This document shows positions 49,144 through 59,805 of a stretch of 64,000 nt of DNA, piece by piece; the stretch's first letter is position 1, and every line of letters begins with the position of its first letter. Origin of the DNA: Lepraria neglecta. Its lineage: Eukaryota; Ascomycota; Lecanoromycetes; Lecanorales; Stereocaulaceae. The translations under genes and the position numbers were made by a program. The stretch spans positions 4,898,001 to 4,962,000 of the forward strand of contig CM065647.1 of assembly GCA_033220425.1 (NCBI GenBank), given 5' to 3'. The notes under the pieces were generated by a model, which was not told where the DNA came from, did not search any database, and saw only the letters and a list, made by a program, of their open reading frames with translations.

Positions 49144-51960
49144 TCACGAAGCTGGACTCGGAGGCGCCTCCCCATCGCCACACCACCCACTCGGACTCGC
49201 ACCAAGCACATACTCCATCGTCCCCCCATTAGCAAAAACATCATCCCAACTCAGCCAACACTTATTCCAACTCTGCCCATTGACTTTCAGACTCTGTACA
49301 TAGTACTCCGTATCGCTATTTCCTCCAGTCACCGTAACATCAAGACTCTTCCCACCCCCAATGTCAATCGTCATCGAGAACCAAGGAGAAGCGATGAGAA
49401 ATGTCGTTTGCCCTGTCAGTGGATAGAGACCGATCATATTCCATAGCAGCCAGGTTTGCATGGCGCCTGCATCACTGTTCCCAGGTAGGCCGGATGGCGA
49501 GGTGTTGTAGTAGCTCTTAGCAATGTAGCGGGACCTTTGGACCGAGAGGTCCTGCCTCCCAGCAAAATTAAAAAGATAAGGACTAGCAAAACTCGGCTCA
49601 TTCCCCGGATTAAAAATCGTCTTCCCAAAAGCCGGGTCGCCATTCGGATTCAGATCCGGCGTGAACAACATATCAAGCCTCTGTACAAAAGTCTCAGGAC
49701 CGCCGGCGTAGGAGATTAAGGTGGCGATATCGTGGTGCGCGTTGAATGCGTATTCCCAGGGCGTGGCTTCGTAGTATGCGTCGCCCCAATAACACCCTCC
49801 GCAGGAAAGCGGGTCTTGAGGGAGGAAAGTGCCGTCGGCGGCGCGGGGGACGGGGAAGCCAGAGAAGTTTAGGGATGTGACGGAGGGGTTCCAGTGGTTT
49901 CGCCAGTTGCGGGAGCGGGCGAGGTATTTGGATGCGTCGGGGGTGTTGGATTGGGCGGTGGCGATTTGGTAGAGGGAGAAATCGTTGGCGGAGTATTCGA
50001 TTGCACGGGAGACGGCGCGGGTGTAGGTTGGTGTTATATAGTTGTACTGAAGCCAGTCTGGAAGGGCACCGCGACCTTCTTTTGTGGAGGATTCAGGCGC
50101 TTGAGGGTCATTGTTATTGGGGGGCTGGACTTCAGCGTCTTTGAGCATGGCGGTGTAGCCGGCTGTCCAGTTCACGGCGCCGCGGACACTTTTGACGTAG
50201 GCGTCTGCGAGGACGTTGTCTGCGTTTGAGCCGCCTTGGCTTCTGCCGTTGTAGTTTGAGGAGCGGGCGTCGGGGATGTAGCCTTCGTGAGCCCAGATGT
50301 CGATGATGGAGCGGATTTGTTCTTCGTAGGAGATTGGTTGGAGGATTTGGGTTAGGGGGGTTGAGCAGCGGAAGAGGTCCCAGAAGGTGAAGATATCGTC
50401 GTAGTAAGGTTCTGTGGAGGTCCAGAGGGGGTTTTCGCCTGTGCGATTTGAGGGGAGGATGTGCATGCCGTAGAGGGAGGAGTAGAGGAGTTGGAGGGTG
50501 TTGAGGTCGGTTTCGGTGGTTTGGATCTTTGAGAGGACTTCGGTGTTCCAATTTGATTTCGCTGCGGTGACGAGACTATGAAGAGGTGTACCCGAAGGCA
50601 TCTCCGAGTCCACAAATTGGCATGCTTTGGCGGATGAGATGAAAGAGATCCCTACGCGTGATGAAACATTGGCTTGGGAGAACGAGAATACCGCGCCCAC
50701 CTGCAGAATTTGGCGTCAGCATTGTCCTCCGAAGGAATATCTTGAACCAGAAAATCAGTCTTCGGAGCAGAATGTAGCGATAAAACGACCCTGTGGGAGT
50801 AGAGCTCGAACTAGAAAAGAGGTCTTAAAAGCACAGGACAGGAGGCACAACGCTGTGTGGCAGCAGAATTTGTGCCAAATGAAAGGTCTCGAGCGGAAAA
50901 TAAAGTGGATGAAGCTCTCCTGAAGCGAACTTCATGCGATAAGACGTGTTTCGAGAGCATTGAATAGACGACTAGAGAGGCAATAACCCCGAAAAATACA
51001 CTTACTCTTTCCGTTCCTGAAGCACTGGTGTCCGAACCGTAATACGAAAGCGTAGTGCCGTTTCCATAAAAGGTTTGAAAAGACGTGACAGGTGTATCGA
51101 AGTAGCCGCAGAAATAGATTGTCCAATCAGGGGCAAGATTCCAACCGTTGTTGTAAGTCCCACTGCCTTGATAGCTACCATCGGGAAGTACAGTCAGGTT
51201 ACCGTCCACATATTGCTGACTCAAGTTGGGACGTCCCACTGAAGCGAGGACGTGGGAAATATCAACTACAACATTCGGCTGTGACGATTCTGGGAAAAGA
51301 TAGCTGAACATTCCCGCATGAGGAGTTGCTGCAAGCTGTACAGTGATACCTGATGATAGCGAGCTCTCGTAAAAGCCAACTTGTGCTTGATCTGGCGTGG
51401 AACGAGGCACTGAAAGGTCTTCCAAAGGGTTTACGACCGGACCTAATACTGGTTGCTGCGATACGACGCCGTATTTTGGCGCTCCTCCAGTTCCGGACTC
51501 ATGCATCATTGAAAATGCAGTGATGTTGCCCGTAGGCGAGTAGCCGGAGTAGGCATCGGGTCCACAATCTGGACCTAGTTTGACCACGGAGTATGGTCCA
51601 CTTGTGACACCGGGGAACATGTTACCTCCATTTTCGGTGCCCATGCTTTCCTTGAATCAGTAATTGGTGAACATTAGTGAAGATGACATTATCTTACAAG
51701 GGTAGCACATATTGGGTATAATCCGTGCCTTGGGTTAGTCCAGGGGTGACTAGCCCGACCATCACCATTGGCGTGGTCATGAAAAACTGCAATAATGGCT
51801 GAACAAGACGGTGCGAGAGACATTGGGAGAAAAATTGGTTAAAAATATCCATGCATAGGGACGAATTGGAAGTTATCTTAGATCCGCGAGACGAAGAGGT
51901 AGTCAAGAGAGAGGGATGCTGCCCCATAATGGCAAAGGACTGGACAGTAATTGGCGGCAT
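49144..51960 (-). CDS. Glycoside hydrolase family 92 alpha-mannosidase (alpha-1,2-type), probably secreted
   Basis: Minus-strand exons 51960-51698, 51645-51006 and 50700-49144 (sum 2,460 nt) give 819 aa. GH92 enzymes trim alpha-mannose residues with calcium and an inverting mechanism. YVLPFMGTENGGNMFPGVTS near residue 83 is the N-terminal family motif, followed by VKLGPD. The catalytic half contains YDDIFTFWDLFRCSTPL, HEGYIPDARSSN, GGSNADNVLADAY, YYEATPWEYAFNAHHDI (the Glu-containing motif) and GLPGNSDAGAMQTWLLWNMI, whose Asp is the expected base position. It ends with GGKSLDVTVTGGNSDTEYYV. Intron 2 is long (305 bp). The N-terminus is uncertain: the ATG at 51960 gives about 60 residues before a hydrophobic MTTPMVMVGLVTPGLTQG stretch that could itself be a signal peptide. 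The frame is intact. Confidence 0.93.
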
Positions 51961-52703
51961 GATTGCAGATGTACCAACTTGATCTTTATAGTAACCAAGA
52001 CTTGAAGATTCGTAGGTGTTGCGGCTCAGACATGAAAGGCACGGCTTGAAACCCTGCAGACTGAGAACATTGAAACGACGAAGCCGGACGGCGTCAGACG
52101 ATTATTATATAGGACACGAATGCAGGAGTAGACAAGACTTTGATTATGCTGGTGGTCACTGGCATTGTGGCTCTTCAACACCGGACCAATGAGACCGAGC
52201 CCATGCGTAGCACATCATGAAAATCATTGGCTGATGGCTCCAGACTACAGTAGGAAGGTGCAATGGTCTCTGGGGCCCATGATCATGCACGACATCTGCT
52301 GCCACCCCTCGTGTTCCCGAAGAAAGATACTAAAATACGCCCGTAGCCTTGGCAGAGCAATTGCAGTATGCACGCACGTTGCGGAGGAGAGTGGTGGGGA
52401 GCTGACGACTGCCAGATATTGCGGCATGATCGATGGCATGGAAGGGGTTGAAAAAGGAAGATGAAGAGACGATGGACGTATTGGATACTTGATAGTGAAA
52501 ATGATCTGGAGGAACAGAACGGCAAGGCAGCCTTATTAACAGATATCTGGCGGGATGTAGGTTAGGGTCGTATGTAATTTACTTAGCCGGCTGTAAATTA
52601 CAGCAAAGCAATCTGGTGTCCACCTATATCAATCACATCCGGCTTCCTGCATCCACCCCAAATCTACTTAGCTCCAGTCCACACAGAGTTTGACTCAACA
52701 GCA
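51961..52703. promoter_or_regulatory. Shared upstream region of GH92 and MED27
   Basis: These 743 bp lie between divergent start codons. They presumably carry both promoters; no defined motif is claimed. Open stretches inside are short and overlap on both strands. Confidence 0.5.
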
Positions 52704-53729
52704 ATGGCAACCGAAACTCCCAGCATGGTCTCGACGTCAATAACAGATTCCGAGCTGGATGAAACGAGCGTCCTGTCGTCTCTTGCAAGGCTACAACAAA
52801 TGCATGCCTCTGTATGTCTTAGCGCTGCTACGTCACAAGATTGAAGAGGCTCGCTGACTTTGTGTCTTGATATGCAGCTCCGCCAGCTTCGCGAAACGGT
52901 ACCTAGAGTGATGGACTCCGTCCTCGTCGATCCGTTGGCTCCAGACCAGCTACATTCACACTTCTCCCAGGCAGTCACAATAGCTGCTAGGGAGATCAAA
53001 GACTTTGGGCATCTAATGGAACAGAAAAAGAGCAAGGAGGTCTTAGAGAAGGCAAGAGAGAGCAGAGCAAAGGATGCTGAAGGGATCACGGGGTGGATAG
53101 TGTCAGCGCATGAAGATTGGCTGGATGTTAAGAATGAGGAGGGTAGTGATGATTTTGAGACGGCTGTGGATGGAGAAGACACCACTGGCTCTACTGCGGA
53201 TGTGAAATTGGAAGACATGCGAGCGGCAGTGGAGAAGTTCAAGGAGTCACATCCAGATATTGAAGCATCATTTGATGTAGCCGCAAGGACTATCGAGGTA
53301 CGGGCTGCATAGGATAATCTTTGAATGCTTTTGCTCATTCTCTAGGTTTTCCTGCCTTCACCAACCCACGTTCACTTCGAGGTCCAGCCGACGACTACTC
53401 CGCATGACCAGACCAACTACAGCGTTGACACCGTGGAGAAAACAAAGTGGCACAGGGCAATGCTTGAGGCTATCACTCCACGACTGAAGTCAGTGAACTT
53501 GAAGACCATTCTTGTAGGTTGCATACGTCCAATTTGTTGTCTAGTGCTAAGGACTTCCTAGGACATGCTATATTCGTACAACGATGTCAAGTCGAGATCT
53601 TGTACGACATGCTCTCGGCTCCTGGACCCAAACGCCCAGTTTCCCGTAGTCAGGTCGCAGAAGCGGACTAAGCAGGCTGATGGCCACTTTACAACTTATT
53701 GGGAGGCTTTCCACGCAGCATGCGTCTAG
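52704..53729 (+). CDS. Mediator complex subunit 27 (MED27) homologue
   Basis: Exons 52704-52811, 52878-53297, 53346-53513 and 53562-53729 (sum 864 nt) give 287 aa. MED27 is a subunit of the nuclear Mediator complex that links activators to RNA polymerase II. The N-terminal helix (SSLARLQQMHASLRQLRETV, then PRVMDSVL) and a central helical, acidic region precede FLPSPTHVHFEVQP and a Cys-rich C-terminus. SRSCTTCSRLLDPNAQFPVV supplies a CxxC pair, and WEAFHAACV ends the protein with His and Cys, the pattern I associate with the MED27 C-terminal domain. The call rests on this Cys/His tail and the helical N-terminus. All introns have GT-AG ends. The stop codon TAG (53727-53729) overlaps that of the convergent neighbour. 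Confidence 0.75.
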
Positions 53730-54484
53730 ATAAAGTCCTGTCCCCTTCGTTCTCGCTCCCATCGCTCCCACTCCATCTGACGCCTCTCTGCCATGTGCTC
53801 CCAGTCATTCCCCAGACATAACTCGCAATTATTCACGCCACGAAACCCGAACCAGCGATCTCCAAGGTGAATCACTTTCAAGGGGTTCGGAGCGAGGCCT
53901 CGATTGTAGAGCTCTCCGAGACCCCCACAAAGCTCATCAGCCACCCATTCTCTCCCGTTGCCAAACTTCGTGTAGAGCGGTCTATGGATATCGCGGGGAT
54001 CCCGTTCGACATCCTGCCAGTGGTCAGGTCTTGGACTACGGTGTTTTCGGGATTTGAAATCATAATGCTTATCCGGGTCACGATGTGCCCACCAAGGCTG
54101 GAGGATCGGTTCTCTCGAAAATGTATGCCCACGGTTGTCGATCAAGGTTTCCGGGTTACCATGAGTCCTCTCTCTTTGCCAGCCGCTCCATTCGGAACGG
54201 TGAGGCCCATGGCTCTCTCCCTTTGTAATAAAGACATCTGGTCCTTTCCCAGTGCAGACATTTTTGAGTCGACTCAATCCGCCTCCACGACCCTTGTCTC
54301 GCGGCCAGACAAACTTTCTATCCCACATCCGTTTCTGCGACATCGAGGGCATTCTCGCTATGTTGTGGGCGTCTTCACGAGGATCTCGAAACGAGGGGAT
54401 CGGATAGTCGTCGTCTGAATCTGACGATCCGCAAGATGGGGATTCTGCTCGGGGAGGACGAGGATTCCAATCGTTCTTGATCAT
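53726..54484 (-). CDS. Conserved-looking hypothetical protein, 252 aa, Trp/Arg-rich
   Basis: A single minus-strand exon from ATG 54484 (MIKNDWNPRPPRAESPSCGS) to a TAG at 53728-53726. The same frame continues upstream to a GTG at 54529, but ATG is the natural start. After an acidic SSDSDDDYPIPSFRDPRED segment the protein is rich in Trp, Arg and Asp (KRMWDRKFVWPRDKGRG, PWWAHRDPDKHYDFKSRKHR). It has a C-terminal HLGDRWFGFRGVNNCELCLG with a CxxC, and a charged helical end (RRQMEWERWERERRG). The composition and even codon texture suggest a real gene, perhaps a nuclear or RNA-associated protein, but no domain was recognised. Confidence 0.65.
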   Translation of the reverse strand: MIKNDWNPRPPRAESPSCGSSDSDDDYPIPSFRDPREDAHNIARMPSMSQKRMWDRKFVWPRDKGRGGGLSRLKNVCTGKGPDVFITKGESHGPHRSEWSGWQRERTHGNPETLIDNRGHTFSREPILQPWWAHRDPDKHYDFKSRKHRSPRPDHWQDVERDPRDIHRPLYTKFGNGREWVADELCGGLGELYNRGLAPNPLKVIHLGDRWFGFRGVNNCELCLGNDWEHMAERRQMEWERWERERRGQDFI

Positions 54485-55448
54485 GGTCACGAAGTGCTGA
54501 TGTAGTAGAATCACAGGATTGGGGACCACCTTTGTATCTGGCCATTCTCACATTTACCCTCATTATCGTTTGTTCTCTACTGCGTTGCCTTGTTTGACCA
54601 AACCTCACGGGCAAATACTACACCCCACAAGGCACACGATGCATGGATCAGAAGACCAGCATCATGTCAGGCACGCGTCTCTACCCAGTCGTTTTCGTAG
54701 GTCGACTGAGTGTTGTATGGCCTGTTTGGGGGATTCTCGGGACGCCACTCCGAAGACTTGCCTACTTGGGACTCTATCCATGGCCTTGATGTGAGTAGCC
54801 GCTTGTCAGATCATGAGGCTTTGCGCGATCTTGCAGCTGATATGGTGTCTGTGCCTCAGAAAATTTAGATATGGGTCTACGAGATGGGTTATGCCGCAGA
54901 GCCGCACCCGATGGACTGGGGACCGCTGCAATTGGATCATCGTTTTCGCGATATCGGCAAAGAAAACAATGTCCAGCATTCCTTTTTCGAATGCACTAGA
55001 GACATTACTAGACTCTCTGTTGACTCAGATACTTTTGTTGGGAATCGTGTGTCGTGACGGATAGACTATACAGCTACAATCTCTAGATTTTATAGAAACC
55101 TGGAGAAACAGATTCATCCTAGTATTGTCCATTTGTCAGAGGGGTTGAGCTGGTTTCTGCTGATCTTGCAGTAATGTTGAATACCTTAATAATTTCATCA
55201 ATGACCTTTATGGCCAATACATAAGATATGAATATGATTTGATTCACTTCAGTGCCTTCACATGCACTTTGAATACCTTAATTCACCCCACTTAGACCAT
55301 CGACCAGTAATACAACCTCCCAATCAGCATTGCCCTAATCATCTCAAGCTTTCATTCATTGTCCATATCCGGATTCCAGCATACCCAACTAGTTCTCGTC
55401 ACCAGTAAGCCAGACAAGACCGTTCCTCGCACCTTGAGCCAGCATTGC
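54485..55448. other. Interval with no supported gene
   Basis: A plus-strand ATG near 54645 opens a 48-codon frame with a hydrophobic stretch (LYPVVFVGRLSVVWPVWGI) that may be a short membrane peptide or a chance frame; there is no further support. The region should contain the promoters of the genes at 54484 (minus) and 55449 (plus). Confidence 0.45.
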
Positions 55449-56061
55449 ATGCAAGCGGATATGGTAGACAACGCCCTCAAGACTCTCCCACAAGAGCAAA
55501 AAATTCCGAAGAAATCCGAGACCATGCCTCATTCCAACGGCTTCGCTATCGCTAATAACTTAGCTCTCGCCAGCTCTTCCAGCACGCTTTCTACAATCCC
55601 AGATGACCGCATGCAAGCACACCAGCAAGTCCAACACTATGCTCGCAAGGTGATCCATTTCCGTATCGCTCAGATAAAGATCGAGAAAGAAACGAAAGTG
55701 ATAGGGGCACTGGACCAGAAAATGGAAGCCAAGGATGCATTCCTTGAAGCCCTGGTTGGCGAGGGGTCCGCTGCGGAACAGCTCTTCAAGTGTCCATGAA
55801 ATGACCAGTGAACCGATAAGATAACTTACGGGGCTGTTTAGGTGGTATGCGAAAGCTGTTACTGGCAATTTTCTTCCGGAAGAGGTTTTGAGGATGATTG
55901 TGAAGGATGGATATTCGTGGCATTACCCTATCCCTCTTCCTCCTTTACCAGACTCGGTTTTGGTGGAAATGAAAGAGATGGAAGGTGCTGGTTGTGAGGG
56001 AGTGTGTGATTGGTTGAGTGCACTTGCTGTTGATGGAAAAGCTGAAGGAGAGGATATGTAG
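55449..56061 (+). CDS. Small hypothetical protein, 186 aa, two exons
   Basis: Exons 55449-55789 and 55842-56061 (sum 561 nt) are joined by a 52-bp intron, giving 186 aa from ATG (MQADMVDNALKTLPQ). A Ser-rich N-terminal third is followed by a helical stretch (HQQVQHYARKVIHFRIAQIK, then EKETKVIGALDQKMEAKDAF). After the intron come WYAKAVTGNFLPEEVLRMI and a proline-rich HYPIPLPPLPDSV. The frame passes cleanly through the splice junction and the second exon keeps protein character, which supports a real gene. No family was recognised. Confidence 0.6.
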
Positions 56062-56723
56062 TAGCTGAGTGAGAGTTGTAAGCTGTTTAGCTGAAGACAG
56101 CTTGTCATCAGATGGATTCGGGGAGACAAGACAAGATGCATGAGATGTCTGATGGAACTTTCCAGCTTCCGAGGCAAACGAGTAGGATGGTGGCCCAAAA
56201 CCGGTATCATGATCTCTGCATCGAATATAGCTAGCAGGCATAATAAGAGTCAAGCACCAGGCTACCAGTCCTGGTTCTTGCAAAGTAGAGTTAGATCTTG
56301 CATCCATCTCATCATTATGCTGCGATTCCGGCAAATATCCACAAAACAGCACAATATCTGCTCAGCAAAGCCAGCTGATACCGGCTACGAACTTCCCCAG
56401 CTAGCTCAACATGGCTAGATGTTAAGTCTTAACTGTCAAAATGGTGCTCCCAGCCACTCCAGCTACGGGATTATTCACGCACATCAGGGGGCTTCCCCTC
56501 GAGTTCTGAACAATCAATAGGTCGAACTTGAATACTTTTGACATTTCCTGTGTGATATGCAAGCGGTAACCAGGGCAAAACCATAGCAACATGAGCCATC
56601 GGAGACAATTAATGACGAGTTGTATATTTGGAAACACCGACAAAATGAACAAGAGAGTCCCGGAATTGTCCTCAAGCAAGTTTTCGTAGGCAGATCAACT
56701 TACAAATTTGGTACATACTTGCA
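56062..56723. other. Convergent spacer, no gene seen
   Basis: These 662 bp lie between the 3' ends of the gene at 55449 and the TANGO2 homologue. The short frames here have no protein character. Confidence 0.5.
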
Positions 56724-57760
56724 TCACCTACTTTGATCATCTCCTTCCATTTTCCTCCAATTTTCAATATCGAATTCGTATATGCGGTCGCGCTCCGCTG
56801 CTGGCACAACTTTGCCTTTCGCACCGTACAGACTTCTCTCCACGAATGTGACTTTTCCGTGGTGATCCACAAGGACAACGGTCTGCTTCTGCGTTCCATA
56901 CACACCACTAAGGCCATCACCTTTATCCGTATCACTCTCCACGATCACATGCTGACTGTTCGCAGCAGCTAGGTCTTCAGCGCTCAAGCCGTCTGCACCT
57001 TCGCCGCCAATTGCTGGTATAAAGATGCTCTTCCGCAGCTCATTGAGATATGCGTTCCAGCCCACGCCTTTGGGCCTTTTAGGTAGCGTATCGTCACTCA
57101 AGAGGTGGAACATATCTTCGATGAGGGCGGCTTGAGAGCCTTGCTGGGCGATGTTGTCTTTGATGGCAGAGGCTAAAAGCTTTTCACCCTTGAGAACCTT
57201 TGGCCAGGACCTGTCCTCGAAAGCTGCATTGCTCAAGCCAATAGTCTCACCGCTGTCCTTCATGATCCATGGAGTGCCCTCGAGGTTGGGCGTGCGGTTC
57301 GATATGACAGCCAAAGGTTCACCGAATTTGCCACACACAAGACTGAATCCACCGACGCCTTTCAGTCCTTCGCCCTCCGTCAGGCTCTCGATAAAGCTCT
57401 CGATGCTCCCCTCAGAGGCGGTAGGTTGAATCAAGAAGGCGGTGACCATAGAACCTCTGCTTCTAGCCTCCATTCTAAAATCAACTTCTTCGCGGAAGTT
57501 GGTCAATACTGCAATTCGACCGTGCTTGGTGATACCGAGCCATGTGCCTTGCTCTTCACGTAACAGGTCACGGGCTCCTAGGACGTTTTCGTTGGGTGGT
57601 GCCCACCAGTGAGCTGGTTCTGTTGGACGGTGAAGATATTCCTGACATGGTCTCAGTCCCGTCAAGGCGGTGTCACGATATTCTCTCGGCATACATCACG
57701 GTTGTTGATCAGGATCAAGGCATAGTCGGGATGGGCGTTCGAGAGGAGGGCGATGCACAT
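56724..57760 (-). CDS. TANGO2 homologue (NRDE-domain protein)
   Basis: Minus-strand exons 57760-57695 and 57641-56724 (sum 984 nt) give 327 aa, a usual length for the family. TANGO2 proteins start with a Met-Cys and an NRDE motif and have a role in secretory organisation and lipid or acyl-CoA handling that is still debated. Here the protein starts MCIALLSNAHPDYALILINN and the NRDE signature (NNRD/E followed by YLHRPTEPAHWW) is formed across the 53-bp intron. Then come GTWLGITKHGRIAVLTNFRE, FIESLTEGEGLKGVGGFSLV and SNAAFEDRSWPKVLKGEKLL, all standard family blocks, ending with GVYGTQKQTVVLVDHHGKVT. The Cys2 and NRDE positions are intact. It is divergent from the REEP-type gene with 386 bp between starts. 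Confidence 0.92.
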
Positions 57761-58146
57761 GTTTCGCGAGTGCTATGAGGACTATCGCTCAAGGATTTAG
57801 GGAGGAAGGTGGTAGTCCTCTTTAACTGGATGCAATCACGGGTGGAGGTGTGAGATAGTTGCACTAGAGCAAAGTTTAGGCAAAGCTGGAAAAGGAAGAA
57901 CCACGGAAGTCATACACATAAAGGCGTGTCCTAAAAGATTGCACAATCTTATGCATCCGGTGGCACAATGGGAGAAGAAACGCCGGCTTCGGCGCTAGAT
58001 GCGGCTCTTTTAAGTTTTTAGCCCTATCAGACTGCTATCAGCTGACGATAAGCAGGAGCAGTGACGCAAGGCATATAACCTTTGTCACTTGCATGTTTCT
58101 GATTGACATAGTCAATCTTTCCCAACCGACCTCTGACCACTCCATC
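57761..58146. promoter_or_regulatory. Shared upstream region of TANGO2 and REEP-type genes
   Basis: 386 bp between divergent ATGs at 57760 and 58147. It is too short for two independent long promoters, so a bidirectional promoter is likely. Confidence 0.55.
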
Positions 58147-59234
58147 ATGTTCGACATCCTCCCGAACCTGCTCTCGTAAGTTCCAGAGCAAACAATGCTC
58201 CGCCATTGCTAGGCCTTTTTCTGCTTGCAGTTGCTGACATGCTGGCTAAGGTCCATCATCACCATCCTCTTCCCAATCTTCGCCTCCTACAAAGCTCTGC
58301 GCACCTCGGATCCATCCCAGCTAACACCATGGCTGATGTACTGGGTCGTTCTCTCTAGCTTCTCTCTCGTTGAGTCCTGGACGTGGTTCATTCTATCATG
58401 GTAGAATCACCCATCCGGCACAGCTTCAAACCAATCCCAAAACTAACACCTTCCAGGGTCCCTTTCTACGCCTACCTCCGCCTCCTCATCCTTTCCTACC
58501 TCGTCCTTCCCCAAACTCAGGGCGCCAAACTCCTCTATCAGACACACATCCACCCATTCCTCGCACATCATGAACACGAGATCGATAATCTCATCACATC
58601 AGCCCATGACCGTGCCAAATCTGCCGGTCTTACATATCTCAAACGCGCTATCGAGTTCATTAAAGAGAATCTTCTTGGTATACAGCCAAAGGCTAGACAG
58701 GAGATACCTCAGCCAGGCGCAAATTATGCGCAGAGCCTCCTCTCCCGCTTCAACCTCCCCTCTGCTCGTCAAGGCCTCGCTGCTCCTGCAGGAGACTTTT
58801 ATGGACTTCTGAGCGCGGCACTGGGGACCATCAGCGCCAATAGTGGAGCAAATAGGGAGGCACAAGCTGAAGACCTCAGCAGATCAGGGACATTGATACC
58901 GCAAGGCATGACAAGCACATCGGAGAAGATGACTTTCTTATCTACGCAACGTGAAAGGCTCCGGGTTTTACTGAGTGCACTGGATAAAGAAGCCAGTGAC
59001 TTGGGGACTGAAGCTGCTATCGAGAAAGATGTTGAAAAGAGGATGGCAGGGCAGCAATTGGGAGAGGGTTTGAGGAAGAGTAGGAGTGAGGCTGAGTTTG
59101 AGGAGATTGGCGAGGAGGAGTTGAAGGGGGATAGGGATGGGAAAGCGCCTGCGGGCGGGTGGATGCCTTGGAACTGGAGTCCGAAGGCGGGTGGGGAGAA
59201 AGCGACTGCCAGCGGCGTAGACACTGGGACATGA
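58147..59234 (+). CDS. REEP/TB2-DP1-HVA22 family ER membrane-shaping protein (Yop1-like)
   Basis: Exons 58147-58175, 58251-58400 and 58457-59234 (sum 957 nt) give 318 aa. The family inserts hairpin helices into the ER membrane and promotes tubule curvature. SSIITILFPIFASYKALRTS, LTPWLMYWVVLSSFSLVESW and TWFILSWVPFYAYLRLLILS are the three conserved blocks (the YKAL and W..YW...S motifs). LPQTQGAKLLYQTHIHPFL follows, ending with a helix. At 318 aa it is longer than Yop1 (about 180 aa). The extra C-terminal 180 residues are hydrophilic, Ser/Ala/Glu-rich and end with GGWMPWNWSPKAGGEKA. This longer form is common in filamentous ascomycetes as far as I recall. The first acceptor is the AAG at 58250; the upstream CAG (58230) leads to a stop. 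Confidence 0.9.
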
Positions 59235-59805
59235 TTACGATTGTTGTATGTTGACATGCTAACGGGTAACGATAGACTAGAGTCGGTATGCTATAACATT
59301 ATATTCGCTCATGATAATGAAACCTCCCAAGCTGGCCATTAACAGCAACTTAGAACCCGGAACCTGAGTGTTGAAGGCAGTAAGCCCGTCATGCTGCCAG
59401 GCGAGGGACTCATAAATTTGAGATTCAAGGGACAAAGCTGTGGTTTTGGATCGAAGTCTTGGGACTTTTCAGTGCAGAGTCGGAAGTGGGATGCCCTATT
59501 ATGCCGTGACATACAACATAAATGATTGGCTATAATTGCCCTTGATGTGATAAGCGTGCATTGGCAAAGCTTTGGGCCTCTAGCGCTGACGAACCCTGTA
59601 GGGCACTGCCTCAACTCAGGCCCGGGTTGGCGACAGCACTCCACTTCGGGTCAGCAACACTGAGCTCTCTACCAAGGAACACGGACTTGATAGCATGCTT
59701 TGATTTATAGACTTCTCAATGTGACGCAAGTCATATCGCTCTTCGACTAACATGGAAACAGCCTCAAGCCAGCCTTTGCAAGTGCCAAGGATGTAGCCTC
59801 ACTAA
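59235..59805. other. Spacer, no gene seen
   Basis: 571 bp between the REEP-type gene and the caspase-like/kinase relic. No open frame with protein character. Confidence 0.5.

Noticed and set aside
54485-54529. Upstream extension of the 252-aa protein
   Set aside because: It would need a GTG start; the ATG at 54484 is adequate.
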